Shown here: in pieces, positions 8,989 through 17,967 of the stretch
Layout of the letters: every line of letters starts with the position of its first letter
How positions within the stretch are numbered: the first letter of the stretch is position 1
Source: Pseudoxanthomonas sp. PXM02
GTDB lineage: Bacteria; Pseudomonadota; Gammaproteobacteria; Xanthomonadales; Xanthomonadaceae
Length of the DNA: 64,000 bases
Direction of reading: 5' to 3'
Assembly (NCBI RefSeq): GCF_014851805.1
Contig: NZ_JACVAK010000002.1
Location: forward strand, 620,001-684,000
Made by a program: the position numbers and the translations under genes
Notes under the pieces: model-generated
The model's input: only the letters and a program-made list of their open reading frames with translations
The model's database searches: none
What the model was told of the DNA's origin: nothing

Positions 8989-9854
8989 AGGTACGTCGCA
9001 AAGAGATGCAGGCGTTGGGGCCGCGCCGGTTGTCGGGGTTCAGCCTGATCGAACTGATGGTGGCACTGGTGCTGGGGCTGCTCGTGGCGGGCGCTGCACT
9101 GGCGATCCTGCAGTCCAACCAGTCGACCTACCGGTCCAACGAGGGACTTAACCGCGTCCAGGAAAACGCGCGCATCGCCTTCGAGCTGATGTCGCGTGAT
9201 ATCCGTGCGGCCGGGGGCACGGCGTGCTCGAATTTTTCCGTCGTCGAGGGGGGCAGTACTGAAGCGAACACCTTCCGTACCGCTCCGGTCACCGGTAGCG
9301 CGACGCAACTGCAGGTGATTTCCGGCGACGACACGGCCTATCGCGTCGTGTCCTCGACCAGCAGTTCCGTCACGCTGGACCCGGATGAACTCGAGACCGT
9401 CGAGGATGCATTCGATGTGGGTGACGTTCTGCTGCTGTGCAACGCACGCAAGACGCATCTGGTGCGTGCGGACAGCGTGGGTGGCATGACGGTCGGCTTT
9501 GCCGCGCTGCCTGAAAACTACAATCCCACTGAAGACGAGTTCGCGCCGCCGGCGGCCGTCGTGCTGTCCCGTCTGCGTGACGTGCAATGGTTCGTCGCAG
9601 CCAACGGCCGCGGAGGCAGCTCGCTGTTCGTGAGCCGTTCCGGTGGTCCGCGCGAAGAGGTCGCAGAAGGTATCCAGAATCTTGCGTTCGAGTACCTGGA
9701 AACGGGTGCCGCTGCGTACAGCGCGACACCGGGTAACTGGGTCAACGTGGTCGCCGTGCGTGTCACCATGACGCTGACCGGTCAGGACATCGATGGTGAG
9801 GCGTTCACTCGTCAGGCATCGAATGTCATCAGCATGAGAGGGCGCACCCTATGA
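8985..9854 (+). CDS. pilW: Type IV minor prepilin PilW
   Basis: The protein has 289 residues and the cleavage site LSG|FSLIELMVALVLGLLVAGAAL. It is the longest of the minor pilins here, as in Pseudomonas and Xanthomonas. The segment NRVQENARIAFELMSRDIRAAG after the helix is typical of PilW/GspJ-like proteins. The ATG overlaps the pilV stop and the stop overlaps the pilX ATG (ATGA both times). Confidence 0.92.
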   Translation: MKVRRKEMQALGPRRLSGFSLIELMVALVLGLLVAGAALAILQSNQSTYRSNEGLNRVQENARIAFELMSRDIRAAGGTACSNFSVVEGGSTEANTFRTAPVTGSATQLQVISGDDTAYRVVSSTSSSVTLDPDELETVEDAFDVGDVLLLCNARKTHLVRADSVGGMTVGFAALPENYNPTEDEFAPPAAVVLSRLRDVQWFVAANGRGGSSLFVSRSGGPREEVAEGIQNLAFEYLETGAAAYSATPGNWVNVVAVRVTMTLTGQDIDGEAFTRQASNVISMRGRTL

Positions 9855-10387
9855 AGGCCGTGACACGAGTGCCTGCGGCGCGCGACCAGCAGGGTGTGGC
9901 CCTGATCGTCGTGCTGATCCTGCTGATCGTGATGTCGATCCTCGGCATCGTGATCATGCGCAGTTCCGCCATGCAGGAGCGCATGAGCGCCAACCTGCGC
10001 GACCGCAGCATTGCATTCCAGGCAGCAGAAGGCGCATTGCGCTTTGCGCAGGACCAGGTGTTGGGTGGGGGCAACTGGGATACGCAGATTCCGACGGCCA
10101 CCAACTGCGGAAATCTGGGGATCTGTCCTACCGGGTCTGATCCGGTATGGCGTGCGATGCCCGCTGGGAGCTACGACGAACTGCTGCTGCCTGATGCGCC
10201 GCCGCAGTACTGGATCGAGTATCTCGGCGTGGGTCCCGGTTACAAGGGCGCGTGCGACACCCTGCCGCCGTCCGTGGATTGCCAGAGCCCCATGTACCGC
10301 GTCACCGCACGCAGCCGCGCAGAAGGCCGTGCCGATGTCATCGTTCAAGCCAATATCGTCAGCCGCATCCCGGAACCGGGGACCTGA
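9851..10387 (+). CDS. pilX: Type IV minor prepilin PilX
   Basis: The protein has 178 residues. The prepilin motif is DQQG|VALIVVLILLIVMSILG, without Glu at mature position 5, which is usual for PilX/GspK-like subunits placed at the pilus tip. MQERMSANLRDRSIAFQAAEGAL is the conserved PilX segment after the helix. It is coupled to pilW by ATGA and lies three bases before pilY1. Confidence 0.92.
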   Translation: MKAVTRVPAARDQQGVALIVVLILLIVMSILGIVIMRSSAMQERMSANLRDRSIAFQAAEGALRFAQDQVLGGGNWDTQIPTATNCGNLGICPTGSDPVWRAMPAGSYDELLLPDAPPQYWIEYLGVGPGYKGACDTLPPSVDCQSPMYRVTARSRAEGRADVIVQANIVSRIPEPGT

Positions 10388-10390
10388 GTC

Positions 10391-13300
10391 ATGAAGAACA
10401 CGGATAGCTCCATGCCACGCAACCGCCGCACTGGCACCACCCACCGTCAATGGTGGGCCGGCCCCTTGGCCATGCTGGCGACGCTGTTGTCGTTGCCGGC
10501 CAGCGCCAACTTCGACATCCCGAACGATCCGCTCACCACGGGTGCGCGCGTTCCGCCGAACATCCTGTTCATCCTCGACGACTCGGGTTCGATGGGCTGG
10601 AAGTACATGTACAACCCGGATGTCACCAGCGTCACGGGGGGCGGCATCAACAGTGGTCGCACGGGCAACAACACCAGCAGCGACAGCACCGTTGATACGG
10701 GCGACACGGGCATCAATGGCCTGTACGACCAGAGCTATGCGACCAATACGCTCTACTACAACCCTAATACGACCTACACGCCCTGGCTGGATTCGACGGG
10801 TGCTCAGGTGCCGGGTGGCACGTCGTACACATCGGCCTACAGCAGCGCCAACTATGTGACCCATGTATCGTCGGGGACAACCAGCGGCACGACCAATCTG
10901 TCGACGGCTACGCGGACATTTTATGTCCCCAAATCGGCCACCTCTGCCAGGACAGACGCTACGCAGTATTACCGGTACCAGATTCTTACCAACCAGCGCA
11001 TCGTGCGCAGTGAGCGGCTGCAGCCTACGTTCTCGCCTGTAAACAATGGCGCGACCATCGCAACAGGGTTGTCCGCCACCACGGGCAATCACGCTGGCAC
11101 GTATACCGTAACGGTACCGTCTGGCGCCACGAACCTGCGATTCACCATTGCCGGCCCTAACTGCACGGGCCAGTGCGCCAACGTTTACGCCCGCCGCGAC
11201 AACAACCCGACCACGACCAACAACAATTGTGCTTCGGCGGGTACAGGCAACAACGAATCCTGCGTCGCCAGCGGTGCCAATAACGCCACCTGGAATGTAC
11301 GCGTCTATGCTGGCAGCACCTTCAGCAACGTCACCCTCTCTTACAGTTACACCACGCAGGAGTTGGACAATACGGGCCAGGCGAGTGTGGGATGCGATAC
11401 AACCACCAGCGGCTGGGGCTGGCGCAACTGCACGTACGCGACGCCCACGACGGCAGCGTTTCCCTCGGGACGGAGCGAGGCCGCCGAGCTGACGAACTTC
11501 GCCACTTGGTACTCCTTCTATCGCACGCGCACCAAGGCGGCCAAAGCCGGTGCAAGTATCGCTTTCAATGAGCTGGATGCGCAGGTCCGCGTCGGTTTCC
11601 GCACCATCCATAGTCGTGAGGGTGGCTCGGGTGTCAACAACCCGACCCATACCAATCCCATCCCGGTGAACTACAACCAGGGTCTGTTCGACAATCCGAA
11701 TGGCGCATCTGGCAGCAACAACAATCGCCAGCGCTGGTACAACCGACTGTTCTTGGCCACCGCGAGCGACGGTACGCCGCTACGCAGCGCGTTGAACAAC
11801 GCGGGCGTGTACTTCTCGGACCGGAGGGCCGGCGGAGCATATGGACCGGAGTCGACGGTCGATCAGCTCGCGTGCCGTCAGAACTTCTCGATCCTGACGA
11901 CCGACGGCTATTGGAATGGCGACGGAAGCCTGAGCTCGGGCGGTGATCAGGACGGAACCGACGGCGACGTGATCACCAGCCCTACCAGCGAGACCTATCA
12001 GTACAAGGCGGCTTTGCCCTACCGGGACGGTGCTTCGCTGTCCCGCACCAACACGCTGGCCGACATCGCGATGCGTTATTGGAAGAATGATCTCGTCGCC
12101 GACATGCCCAACATCGTGCCGACGACGACGGCCAATCCCGCCTTCTGGCAGCACATGGTCACCTTTGGTATCTCCATTGGCCTGAAAGGCACCCTCGACC
12201 AGTCCTCTGTACAGGAAGTCGTCGCGGCGGGCGGACCTCGGATGGGCGGCGCGGCCGTCAATTGGCCGGCACCCTCGGCGGACAGTGTCAACAACATCGA
12301 CGACCTGCTGCATGCCGCCGTGAACGGCCGCGGTACGTTCCTGTCGGCCGGAAATCCCGAGGAGTTTGCGGACGGGCTGAAAGCCGCGCTGGCGGCGATC
12401 GTGGAGCGGACGGGCTCGTTCTCCAACGTTGCGGCGAACTCGACGGCCCTTGATGCCGGCGCACGCGTGTTCCAGGCGAACTATGTGTCCGGCGTGTGGG
12501 TCGGCGAGATGCGCTCGCAGCCGGTGAGCCTGGCAAGTGGCGTGGAGCCCGTCGACTGCACACTGGCTACGCAGCCGTCCAATGGCTGGTGTGCATCGAA
12601 GGGCATCCCGACGACGGGCCGAAAAGTGTTCACCTCCAACGGACACAACAACGGTCTCATCGTGACCAACGGTACCAGTGGGCTGGAGTTCCCGACGCAT
12701 GCGACGGCGGCGCAACTCACCAGCTTGCAGCGCACCGCGCCGCTGTGGCAGTACCCGGTCAGTGGTGCCGATAATGCGGCCTATATCGCGGGTAACCGCA
12801 CACTGGAGCTGAACCAGACGGGCGAACTGCGTAATCGCAATCACCTCCTGGGCGACATCGTAGGCTCGTCCCCTGCCTACGTGAAGGACACGAATACGCT
12901 GTACGTGGGTGCCAACGACGGCATGCTGCATGCGATCAGCGCCGCCAATGGCAGTGAACAGTTCGCCTACATCCCCGGCATCATCAACTGGAACAACCTG
13001 GGTACGCTGAGCCGTCAGGATTACGGTCACCGTTACTTCGTCGATGGCCCGATCGTTGTCACTTCGAGGCAACAGACGCCGGGCAAGAACCTCCTGGTCG
13101 GTGCGCTGGGCAAGGGGGGCAAGGGCCTGTTCTCACTCGACGTGAGCAATCCCGCAGGTTTCGGTACAGGCAGTTTCAAGTGGGAGCGAGCCGATACGCC
13201 GGGTCTCAACATGGGTCTGATCCAGGGACGCCCGATCCTTGGCAAGAAGGGCAGCACCAATGTGGTGGTACTGGGCAATGGCGTGAACAGCACCAGCAAC

Positions 13301-14182
13301 AAGGCGGTGCTGATCGTGCTGGATCTCGAGACCGGCAGCGTCATCAGGGAGATCGACACGGGCGTCGGCAATGCCTTGTTGCCGAACGGGCTGTCCGCGC
13401 CGACGGCGGTGCTGGGAGCGGACGGCAGGACGATTGCGTATGTCTATGCCGGTGACATGCAAGGCAATGTATGGAAGTTCGACCTGACCAGCACGGCGTC
13501 TGCCGGATGGTCGGTGACGAAGGTGTTCGAGGCAGGCCTCACGCGTCCGATCAGTGGCGGCATCGCAGTGGCGATCGATCCGAAGACCAACAAACGCTGG
13601 CTCTTCTTCGGCACTGGCCGCTACCTGACGGCGGGTGACGTCGCCAGCACCGCCACTCAAGGCATCTACGGTGTCATGGATGGTACGACCACGTTGACCG
13701 CGTCGGACCTGACGCAGCGTACGATCTCCGTCACCTCTAGCAATGGCAATCTCCGGGGCTTCCAGGCAAAGACGGCGCTGCCGGCCACCTCGAAGGGCTG
13801 GTACATCAATCTGCCCGAGGCCGGTGAGCGCGTCGTACAGGATGCGCAGGTGGTATCGACGTTCATGATCACCGCCAGCATGATCCCGGAAGGCGATGCC
13901 TGCGAGTCCAGCGGCAAGGGCTATGTCAACGCCCTGGATGCCTTCACGGGCACCAGTGCAGGTGCTTCGTATTTCGATCTCAACGGCGGTGGAACGTCCA
14001 ACGACGTTGTGGGCGGCGTGCCCGTGGGCTCGGTCAACCTGGGCGTCGGCATGCCCACGCTTCCCAACCTGATGCGCGGCATGCTGGTGGTGGGTGGGTC
14101 GGCGGGTTCCGATCTTGGCGCACCGCCGACGCTTGCTCCTCGTTGGGATCGGGCATCATGGCGCGAGATCAGGAGAGACTGA
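10391..14182 (+). CDS. pilY1: PilY1, tip adhesin/assembly factor of the type IV pilus
   Basis: The protein has 1263 residues. The signal peptide ends near SLPASA|N (about residue 39). A von Willebrand A-like domain begins at ILFILDDSGSMG with the MIDAS pattern D63-x-S-x-S, interrupted by a long Ser/Thr/Asn-rich segment (about 90-320). The C-terminal half (from about residue 800, LLGDIVGSSPAYVKD, YVGANDGMLHAI) is the beta-propeller of the PilY1/PilC family. PilY1 works with the minor pilins in pilus assembly, adhesion and surface sensing. It is followed directly by pilE through a TGATG overlap. No separate pilY2 gene lies between them. Confidence 0.95.
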   Translation: MKNTDSSMPRNRRTGTTHRQWWAGPLAMLATLLSLPASANFDIPNDPLTTGARVPPNILFILDDSGSMGWKYMYNPDVTSVTGGGINSGRTGNNTSSDSTVDTGDTGINGLYDQSYATNTLYYNPNTTYTPWLDSTGAQVPGGTSYTSAYSSANYVTHVSSGTTSGTTNLSTATRTFYVPKSATSARTDATQYYRYQILTNQRIVRSERLQPTFSPVNNGATIATGLSATTGNHAGTYTVTVPSGATNLRFTIAGPNCTGQCANVYARRDNNPTTTNNNCASAGTGNNESCVASGANNATWNVRVYAGSTFSNVTLSYSYTTQELDNTGQASVGCDTTTSGWGWRNCTYATPTTAAFPSGRSEAAELTNFATWYSFYRTRTKAAKAGASIAFNELDAQVRVGFRTIHSREGGSGVNNPTHTNPIPVNYNQGLFDNPNGASGSNNNRQRWYNRLFLATASDGTPLRSALNNAGVYFSDRRAGGAYGPESTVDQLACRQNFSILTTDGYWNGDGSLSSGGDQDGTDGDVITSPTSETYQYKAALPYRDGASLSRTNTLADIAMRYWKNDLVADMPNIVPTTTANPAFWQHMVTFGISIGLKGTLDQSSVQEVVAAGGPRMGGAAVNWPAPSADSVNNIDDLLHAAVNGRGTFLSAGNPEEFADGLKAALAAIVERTGSFSNVAANSTALDAGARVFQANYVSGVWVGEMRSQPVSLASGVEPVDCTLATQPSNGWCASKGIPTTGRKVFTSNGHNNGLIVTNGTSGLEFPTHATAAQLTSLQRTAPLWQYPVSGADNAAYIAGNRTLELNQTGELRNRNHLLGDIVGSSPAYVKDTNTLYVGANDGMLHAISAANGSEQFAYIPGIINWNNLGTLSRQDYGHRYFVDGPIVVTSRQQTPGKNLLVGALGKGGKGLFSLDVSNPAGFGTGSFKWERADTPGLNMGLIQGRPILGKKGSTNVVVLGNGVNSTSNKAVLIVLDLETGSVIREIDTGVGNALLPNGLSAPTAVLGADGRTIAYVYAGDMQGNVWKFDLTSTASAGWSVTKVFEAGLTRPISGGIAVAIDPKTNKRWLFFGTGRYLTAGDVASTATQGIYGVMDGTTTLTASDLTQRTISVTSSNGNLRGFQAKTALPATSKGWYINLPEAGERVVQDAQVVSTFMITASMIPEGDACESSGKGYVNALDAFTGTSAGASYFDLNGGGTSNDVVGGVPVGSVNLGVGMPTLPNLMRGMLVVGGSAGSDLGAPPTLAPRWDRASWREIRRD

Positions 14183-14601
14183 TGGACATGAACACAAGCC
14201 GATACCAAAGCCAGGCAGGTCATCGCGCGCAGCGAGGCTTTTCATTGATCGAGATGATGGTCGTCGTGGCGATCATCGCGATCGTTGCGTCGATTGCGCT
14301 GCCCAGTTACAACGAACATATGCGTAAGAGTCGGCGGGCTGCGGGTACCGCCTGCCTGGTGCAAGCCGCCCAGCAGATGGAGCGTTTCTATACCACCAAC
14401 CTGACCTACGAAGATGCTCCGGACGCCTTCACCTGTGATGGCGATACCGATGAGTTCTATGCGGTGACGGGCAACGTGGAGGATGCGCGCAGCTACACTC
14501 TTTCTGCCACCCCTCAAGGAAAGCAGGATGGTGATTCGTGCGGCATCCTGACGCTCGATCAGCAGGGGACGCGAAGTCCTGATACCGCGGGCTGCTGGTA
14601 A
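14182..14601 (+). CDS. pilE: Type IV (minor) prepilin PilE
   Basis: The protein has 139 residues with the classic site AQRG|FSLIEMMVVVAIIAIVASIALPSYNEH and Glu at +5. The C-terminal Cys pair is the pilin disulfide loop. The ATG at 14182 is chosen because it overlaps the pilY1 stop (TGATG) and has AGGAGA five bases before it. Upstream TTG/ATG codons at 14143 and 14158 lie inside pilY1. It is the last gene of the minor-pilin operon, followed by a small hairpin at 14625-14649 and then the strong terminator. Confidence 0.9.
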   Translation: MDMNTSRYQSQAGHRAQRGFSLIEMMVVVAIIAIVASIALPSYNEHMRKSRRAAGTACLVQAAQQMERFYTTNLTYEDAPDAFTCDGDTDEFYAVTGNVEDARSYTLSATPQGKQDGDSCGILTLDQQGTRSPDTAGCW

Positions 14602-14624
14602 CACGGGAGCGGTACGCGACTTGG

Positions 14625-14649
14625 CCGGTGATGACAATCACATCACCGG
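14625..14649 (+). other. Hairpin after pilE
   Basis: CCGGTGATG at 14625-14633 pairs perfectly with CATCACCGG at 14641-14649 around a seven-base loop. It has no T-run of its own and sits 24 bases after the pilE stop. It may protect the mRNA 3' end or assist the terminator downstream. Confidence 0.5.
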
Positions 14650-14660
14650 TGGGTTGCAAC

Positions 14661-14695
14661 AAAAAAGCCGCATCCTTGGATGCGGCTTTTTTGTT
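14661..14695. terminator. Bidirectional terminator between pilE and tRNA-Asn
   Basis: A perfect 15-bp stem (AAAAAAGCCGCATCC at 14661-14675 with its complement at 14678-14692) has a TT turn. The A-run on one side and T-run on the other make it an intrinsic terminator for the pilin operon on the plus strand and for tRNA-Asn on the minus strand. Confidence 0.93.
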
Positions 14696-14700
14696 GAATC

Positions 14701-14777
14701 TGGCGCCCGAAGTTGGACTCGAACCAACGACCCCCTGATTAACAGTCAAGTGCTCTAACCGGCTGAGCTATTCGGGC
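14701..14777 (-). tRNA. tRNA-Asn (anticodon GTT)
   Basis: The 77-nt cloverleaf reads on the minus strand. The acceptor GCCCGAA pairs with TTCGGGC. The D arm is AGCTCAGCCGGTTAGAGC. The anticodon loop is CTGTTAA (GTT), and the T arm is GTTGG-TTCGAGT-CCAAC. The CCA end is encoded at 14701-14703. Confidence 0.97.
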
Positions 14778-14786
14778 AGGGCGCGT

Positions 14787-14815
14787 ATTGTAGCCAGCCG
14801 ATGCCGTGGGGACAA
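14787..14815 (-). promoter_or_regulatory. Sigma-70 promoter of tRNA-Asn
   Basis: On the minus strand TTGTCC (14815-14810) is separated by exactly 17 bases from TACAAT (14792-14787). A GC-rich discriminator ACGCGCCC follows, then the tRNA about ten bases on. The discriminator resembles those of the other stable-RNA promoters in this window. Confidence 0.75.
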
Positions 14816-14851
14816 GCCTCCTCGTACACGCCTCAAGAAGCCTGAGGTTGC

Positions 14852-15409
14852 TCAGCACGGCGTGCTGAGGTTGCCCCGGACGGTGCGGGCGCGGCCGGTG
14901 TTGTTCAGCACCACGCTCCCTGCGATACGGCCATCGTGGCAGATCCGGATGGTCAGGTTGGTGCCGTAACTCATTCCTGACGACTGGTAACGGACCTGCT
15001 TGCGGCCTTGGGTGGAAAAGATGCGGATGTGGGGGTCGCTGGGCACCGTATCGTTGCGGTAGATGTCGATGTCCTCATCCGGCTGGCGGTTTCCATCCGG
15101 GTCGCGGAACGAAAGCCAATGCCCGCCCCAATCGGCGTCCTTGCGGCATTGGCCGGCGCCATCGCTGGGACAGACCACGACCGGCACGCCTTGGGCGATC
15201 GCGGTCATGCGTGCCGAGGCGAAGTGGGACACCAGCAGGGTCATGGTGGCATTGGCCTGCTGCCGTGCACGGAAGTCGCGCAGCGAAGGCAGGGCGATGG
15301 CGGCCATCAGACTCAGCACCGCCAACGTCACCGATAGTTCGACGAGGGTGAAGCCCTCGACGCGGACTACATGTTCCCCTGCTCGGGGAGACGAGGGCAT
15401 CCTTGCCAT
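14852..15409 (-). CDS. Stand-alone GspH/FimT-type pseudopilin
   Basis: This 185-residue prepilin-like protein has the cleavage site VEG|FTLVELSVTLAVLSLMAAIALPSLRDF with Glu at +5 and a GspH/FimT globular domain. That domain includes the Cys-containing PVVVCPSDGAGQC, the DWGGHWLSF segment and a C-terminal Cys. It is related to the fimU product but lies outside the pilin operon on the opposite strand, beyond tRNA-Asn. Whether it joins the type IV pilus or a type II secretion pseudopilus cannot be told. A start further upstream is possible because the frame has no other strong ribosome-binding site. Confidence 0.88.
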   Translation of the reverse strand: MARMPSSPRAGEHVVRVEGFTLVELSVTLAVLSLMAAIALPSLRDFRARQQANATMTLLVSHFASARMTAIAQGVPVVVCPSDGAGQCRKDADWGGHWLSFRDPDGNRQPDEDIDIYRNDTVPSDPHIRIFSTQGRKQVRYQSSGMSYGTNLTIRICHDGRIAGSVVLNNTGRARTVRGNLSTPC

Positions 15410-15563
15410 CGCGCGCTCCTTGATCTGAACCGGACGCCACCAGAGTCCGCAGCTGCATCCAGCGCGGCCATCAGGTCAGTGCCTGTCCTCATGTAGGAAT
15501 TTGCCGGTCCGGCGCTCACGTTCACGGGGATATACTGGAATGTCGATAGCCGATCCCCCTCCG

Positions 15564-17582
15564 ATGACTGACCGTTTCCAGCTCGTCTCCCCTTATTCGC
15601 CTGCCGGCGACCAACCGCAGGCGATCAAGAAGCTCACCGAGAACTTCGAGGCAGGCCTGGCGAAGCAGACGCTGCTCGGCGTGACGGGCTCGGGCAAGAC
15701 GTACACCATCGCCAACGTGGTACAGCAGGTACAGAAGCCGACGCTGATCATGGCGCCCAACAAGACGCTGGCGGCGCAGCTGTATGGCGAATTCAAGGCG
15801 TTCTTCCCGCACAACGCGGTCGAGTACTTCGTCAGCTATTACGACTATTACCAGCCCGAAGCCTACGTTCCCTCGAGCGATACGTTCATCGAGAAGGACA
15901 GCTCGATCAACGAGCACATCGAGCAGATGCGGTTGGCGGCGACCAAGACGCTGCTATCGCGCCCCGACGCATTGGTGGTGGCCACCGTGTCCGCCATCTA
16001 CGGCCTGGGCGCGCCCGAAGACTACCTGTCATTGCGCCTTATCCTGTCGCTGGGCGAGCGCATCGACCAGCGCGAACTGATCCGCCACCTGACCCAGTTG
16101 CAGTACACCCGCAACGAGTACGAACTGCAGCGCGGCACGTTCCGGGTACGCGGCGAGATCATCGACGTGCACCCGGCGGAAAGCGACGCTGAAGCCGTTC
16201 GCATCGAACTGTTCGATGGCGAGGTGGAAGGGCTCAGCCTGTTCGATCCGCTTACCGGCGAATCGTTGCGCAAACTGCAGCGTTACACCGTGTATCCCAA
16301 GACCCACTACGCGACCACGCGCGAGCGCGTGCTGGCCGCGATCGACACCATCAAGGTCGAACTGAAGGATCGGCTGGAGCAGCTCTACGCGCAGAACAAG
16401 CTGGTGGAAGCGCAGCGGCTTGCGCAGCGCACCCAGTTCGACGTCGAGATGATGGCCGAGGTCGGTTTCTGCTCCGGCATCGAGAACTACTCCCGCCACC
16501 TGACCGGCAAGGCGCCCGGCGAGCCGCCGCCGACGCTGTTCGATTACCTGCCGGCCGACGCATTGCTGGTGATCGACGAATCGCACGTGACGATTCCGCA
16601 GATCGGCGCCATGTACAAGGGCGACCGCTCGCGCAAGGAGACGCTGGTGGAGTTCGGCTTCCGGCTGCCGTCGGCGCTGGACAACCGGCCGTTGCGCTTC
16701 GAAGAGTGGGAGGCGCGCTCACCGCGCAGTATCTACGTCTCGGCAACGCCGGGCCCGTACGAGTTGCGCGAATCCGCCGGCGAAATCGTCGAGCTCGTGG
16801 TGCGCCCCACCGGCCTGATCGACCCCGAGGTGGAGATTCGCCCGGTCGGCACCCAGGTGGACGACCTGTTGTCGCAGATCAATGAACGGGTGGCCTGGGG
16901 TGATCGCGTACTGGTCACCACGCTGACCAAGCGCATGGCCGAGAACCTGACTGAGTACCTGGGCGAGCACGGCATCAAGGTGCGCTACCTGCATTCGGAC
17001 GTGGACACAGTCGAGCGCGTGGAGATCATCCGCGACCTGCGGCTGGGCAAATTCGACGTTCTGGTCGGCATCAACCTGCTGCGCGAAGGCCTGGACATGC
17101 CGGAGGTGTCGCTGGTGGCAATCCTCGACGCCGACAAGGAGGGCTTCCTGCGCTCCACCGGTTCGCTGATCCAGACCATCGGCCGCGCCGCGCGCAACCT
17201 GCGTGGCAAGGCGATCCTGTATGCCGACAAGATCACCCGTTCCATGCAGGCGGCGATGGACGAGACCGCCCGTCGCCGCGAAAAGCAGGTGGAGTACAAC
17301 CTGGAACATGGCATCACGCCCAAGTCCGTGGCCCGGCCCATCGTGGATATCCTGGAGGGTGCCCGCAGCGAAGCTTCGGAAGGCAAGGCTGGGCGCGGCA
17401 AGGCGCGCCGCGTGGCCGAAGAGCCTGCCGAGTATGGCGTGATGGATCCGGCCCAGGCGGTCACCCGCATCAAGGCGCTGGAGCAGCAGATGTACCAGCA
17501 CGCGCGCGACCTGGAGTTCGAGGATGCTGCCCGGCTGCGTGACCAGATCCAGCGGCTGAAGGAGGCCAGCCTGGGCGGTTGA
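15564..17582 (+). CDS. uvrB: UvrABC system protein B
   Basis: The 672-residue helicase-like damage-verification subunit of nucleotide excision repair matches the length of E. coli UvrB (673). Walker A GVTGSGKT is at residues 39-46. The beta-hairpin region [12 protein letters not shown] is near residue 95, the DEAD-type segment is VIDESHV, and helicase motifs such as [14 protein letters not shown] follow. The C-terminal UVR domain ([24 protein letters not shown] region) contacts UvrC. The ATG at 15564 aligns with the E. coli N-terminus; an in-frame ATG at 15540 would add eight residues. A lone TATACT at 15531-15536 may be the -10. I see no obvious LexA palindrome upstream. Confidence 0.97.
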   Translation: MTDRFQLVSPYSPAGDQPQAIKKLTENFEAGLAKQTLLGVTGSGKTYTIANVVQQVQKPTLIMAPNKTLAAQLYGEFKAFFPHNAVEYFVSYYDYYQPEAYVPSSDTFIEKDSSINEHIEQMRLAATKTLLSRPDALVVATVSAIYGLGAPEDYLSLRLILSLGERIDQRELIRHLTQLQYTRNEYELQRGTFRVRGEIIDVHPAESDAEAVRIELFDGEVEGLSLFDPLTGESLRKLQRYTVYPKTHYATTRERVLAAIDTIKVELKDRLEQLYAQNKLVEAQRLAQRTQFDVEMMAEVGFCSGIENYSRHLTGKAPGEPPPTLFDYLPADALLVIDESHVTIPQIGAMYKGDRSRKETLVEFGFRLPSALDNRPLRFEEWEARSPRSIYVSATPGPYELRESAGEIVELVVRPTGLIDPEVEIRPVGTQVDDLLSQINERVAWGDRVLVTTLTKRMAENLTEYLGEHGIKVRYLHSDVDTVERVEIIRDLRLGKFDVLVGINLLREGLDMPEVSLVAILDADKEGFLRSTGSLIQTIGRAARNLRGKAILYADKITRSMQAAMDETARRREKQVEYNLEHGITPKSVARPIVDILEGARSEASEGKAGRGKARRVAEEPAEYGVMDPAQAVTRIKALEQQMYQHARDLEFEDAARLRDQIQRLKEASLGG

Positions 17583-17604
17583 TGGACCGGATCGCTTACC
17601 CCGG

Positions 17605-17634
17605 TTGTCGGCGGCCCCGCTTCCGGGATAGAAT
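17605..17634 (+). promoter_or_regulatory. Promoter of tRNA-Val
   Basis: TTGTCG at 17605-17610 and TAGAAT at 17629-17634 are separated by 18 bases and followed by TCGCGCCCC, the GC-rich discriminator type shared with other stable-RNA promoters here. Transcription would begin about 18 bases before the tRNA. Confidence 0.65.
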
Positions 17635-17658
17635 TCGCGCCCCTGCAAAGGGCAGACC

Positions 17659-17733
17659 GGGCGGTTAGCTCAGCGGTAGAGCACTACCTTGACATGGTAG
17701 GGGTCACAGGTTCGAACCCTGTACCGCCCACCA
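17659..17733 (+). tRNA. tRNA-Val (anticodon GAC)
   Basis: This 75-nt cloverleaf has acceptor GGGCGGT, anticodon stem CTACC/GGTAG with loop TTGACAT (GAC), and T arm ACAGG-TTCGAAC-CCTGT. CCA is encoded at 17731-17733. It lies between uvrB and thrS, and no terminator follows it directly. Confidence 0.97.
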
Positions 17734-17774
17734 CGCTTCCACGGCGTGGATTCCGGACTTCTGGGGCCAGCCCG

Positions 17775-17849
17775 ATGCGCCATCTTCATCACGAGGTGGC
17801 CCGCGGCAACGCCGGCCGAGCGTGCGACATGAGCACTACCATCGCCTGA
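17775..17849 (+). CDS. Possible thrS leader peptide (24 codons)
   Basis: A short open frame ends MSTTIA-stop, with two adjacent Thr codons (ACT ACC at 17835-17840) and one Ile, just upstream of a terminator-like hairpin and thrS. It could also start at the internal ATG 17829, giving a six-residue peptide. The pattern recalls amino-acid attenuation leaders, and a Thr-rich leader is known for the enterobacterial thrABC operon but not for thrS. No good ribosome-binding site is visible, and two Thr codons are few. Speculative. Confidence 0.25.
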   Translation: MRHLHHEVARGNAGRACDMSTTIA

Positions 17850-17882
17850 ACCTGGTACTGCCCGAGGCACTGCATCCCGTAG

Positions 17883-17904
17883 GCGCCCTCGTGGCGCTTT
17901 TTTC
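17883..17904 (+). terminator. Terminator/attenuator upstream of thrS
   Basis: GCGCC at 17883-17887 pairs with GGCGC at 17893-17897 around CTCGT, followed by six T residues (17898-17903). CGAGG at 17863-17867 could instead pair with CCTCG at 17887-17891 and disrupt it. It ends either tRNA-Val transcripts or a regulated thrS leader. No promoter is visible in the 64 bases between it and thrS. Confidence 0.65.
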
Positions 17905-17967
17905 TTGCCCGACACCTCGCCCGGCCGCTCTTGCGCCAGCGCCACCCAGACCGAGTCCACGTTTCCG

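Noticed and set aside
15481..15563. LexA (SOS) box in front of uvrB
   Set aside because: I searched by eye for the xanthomonad and E. coli type palindromes and found none; only a lone TATACT is present.
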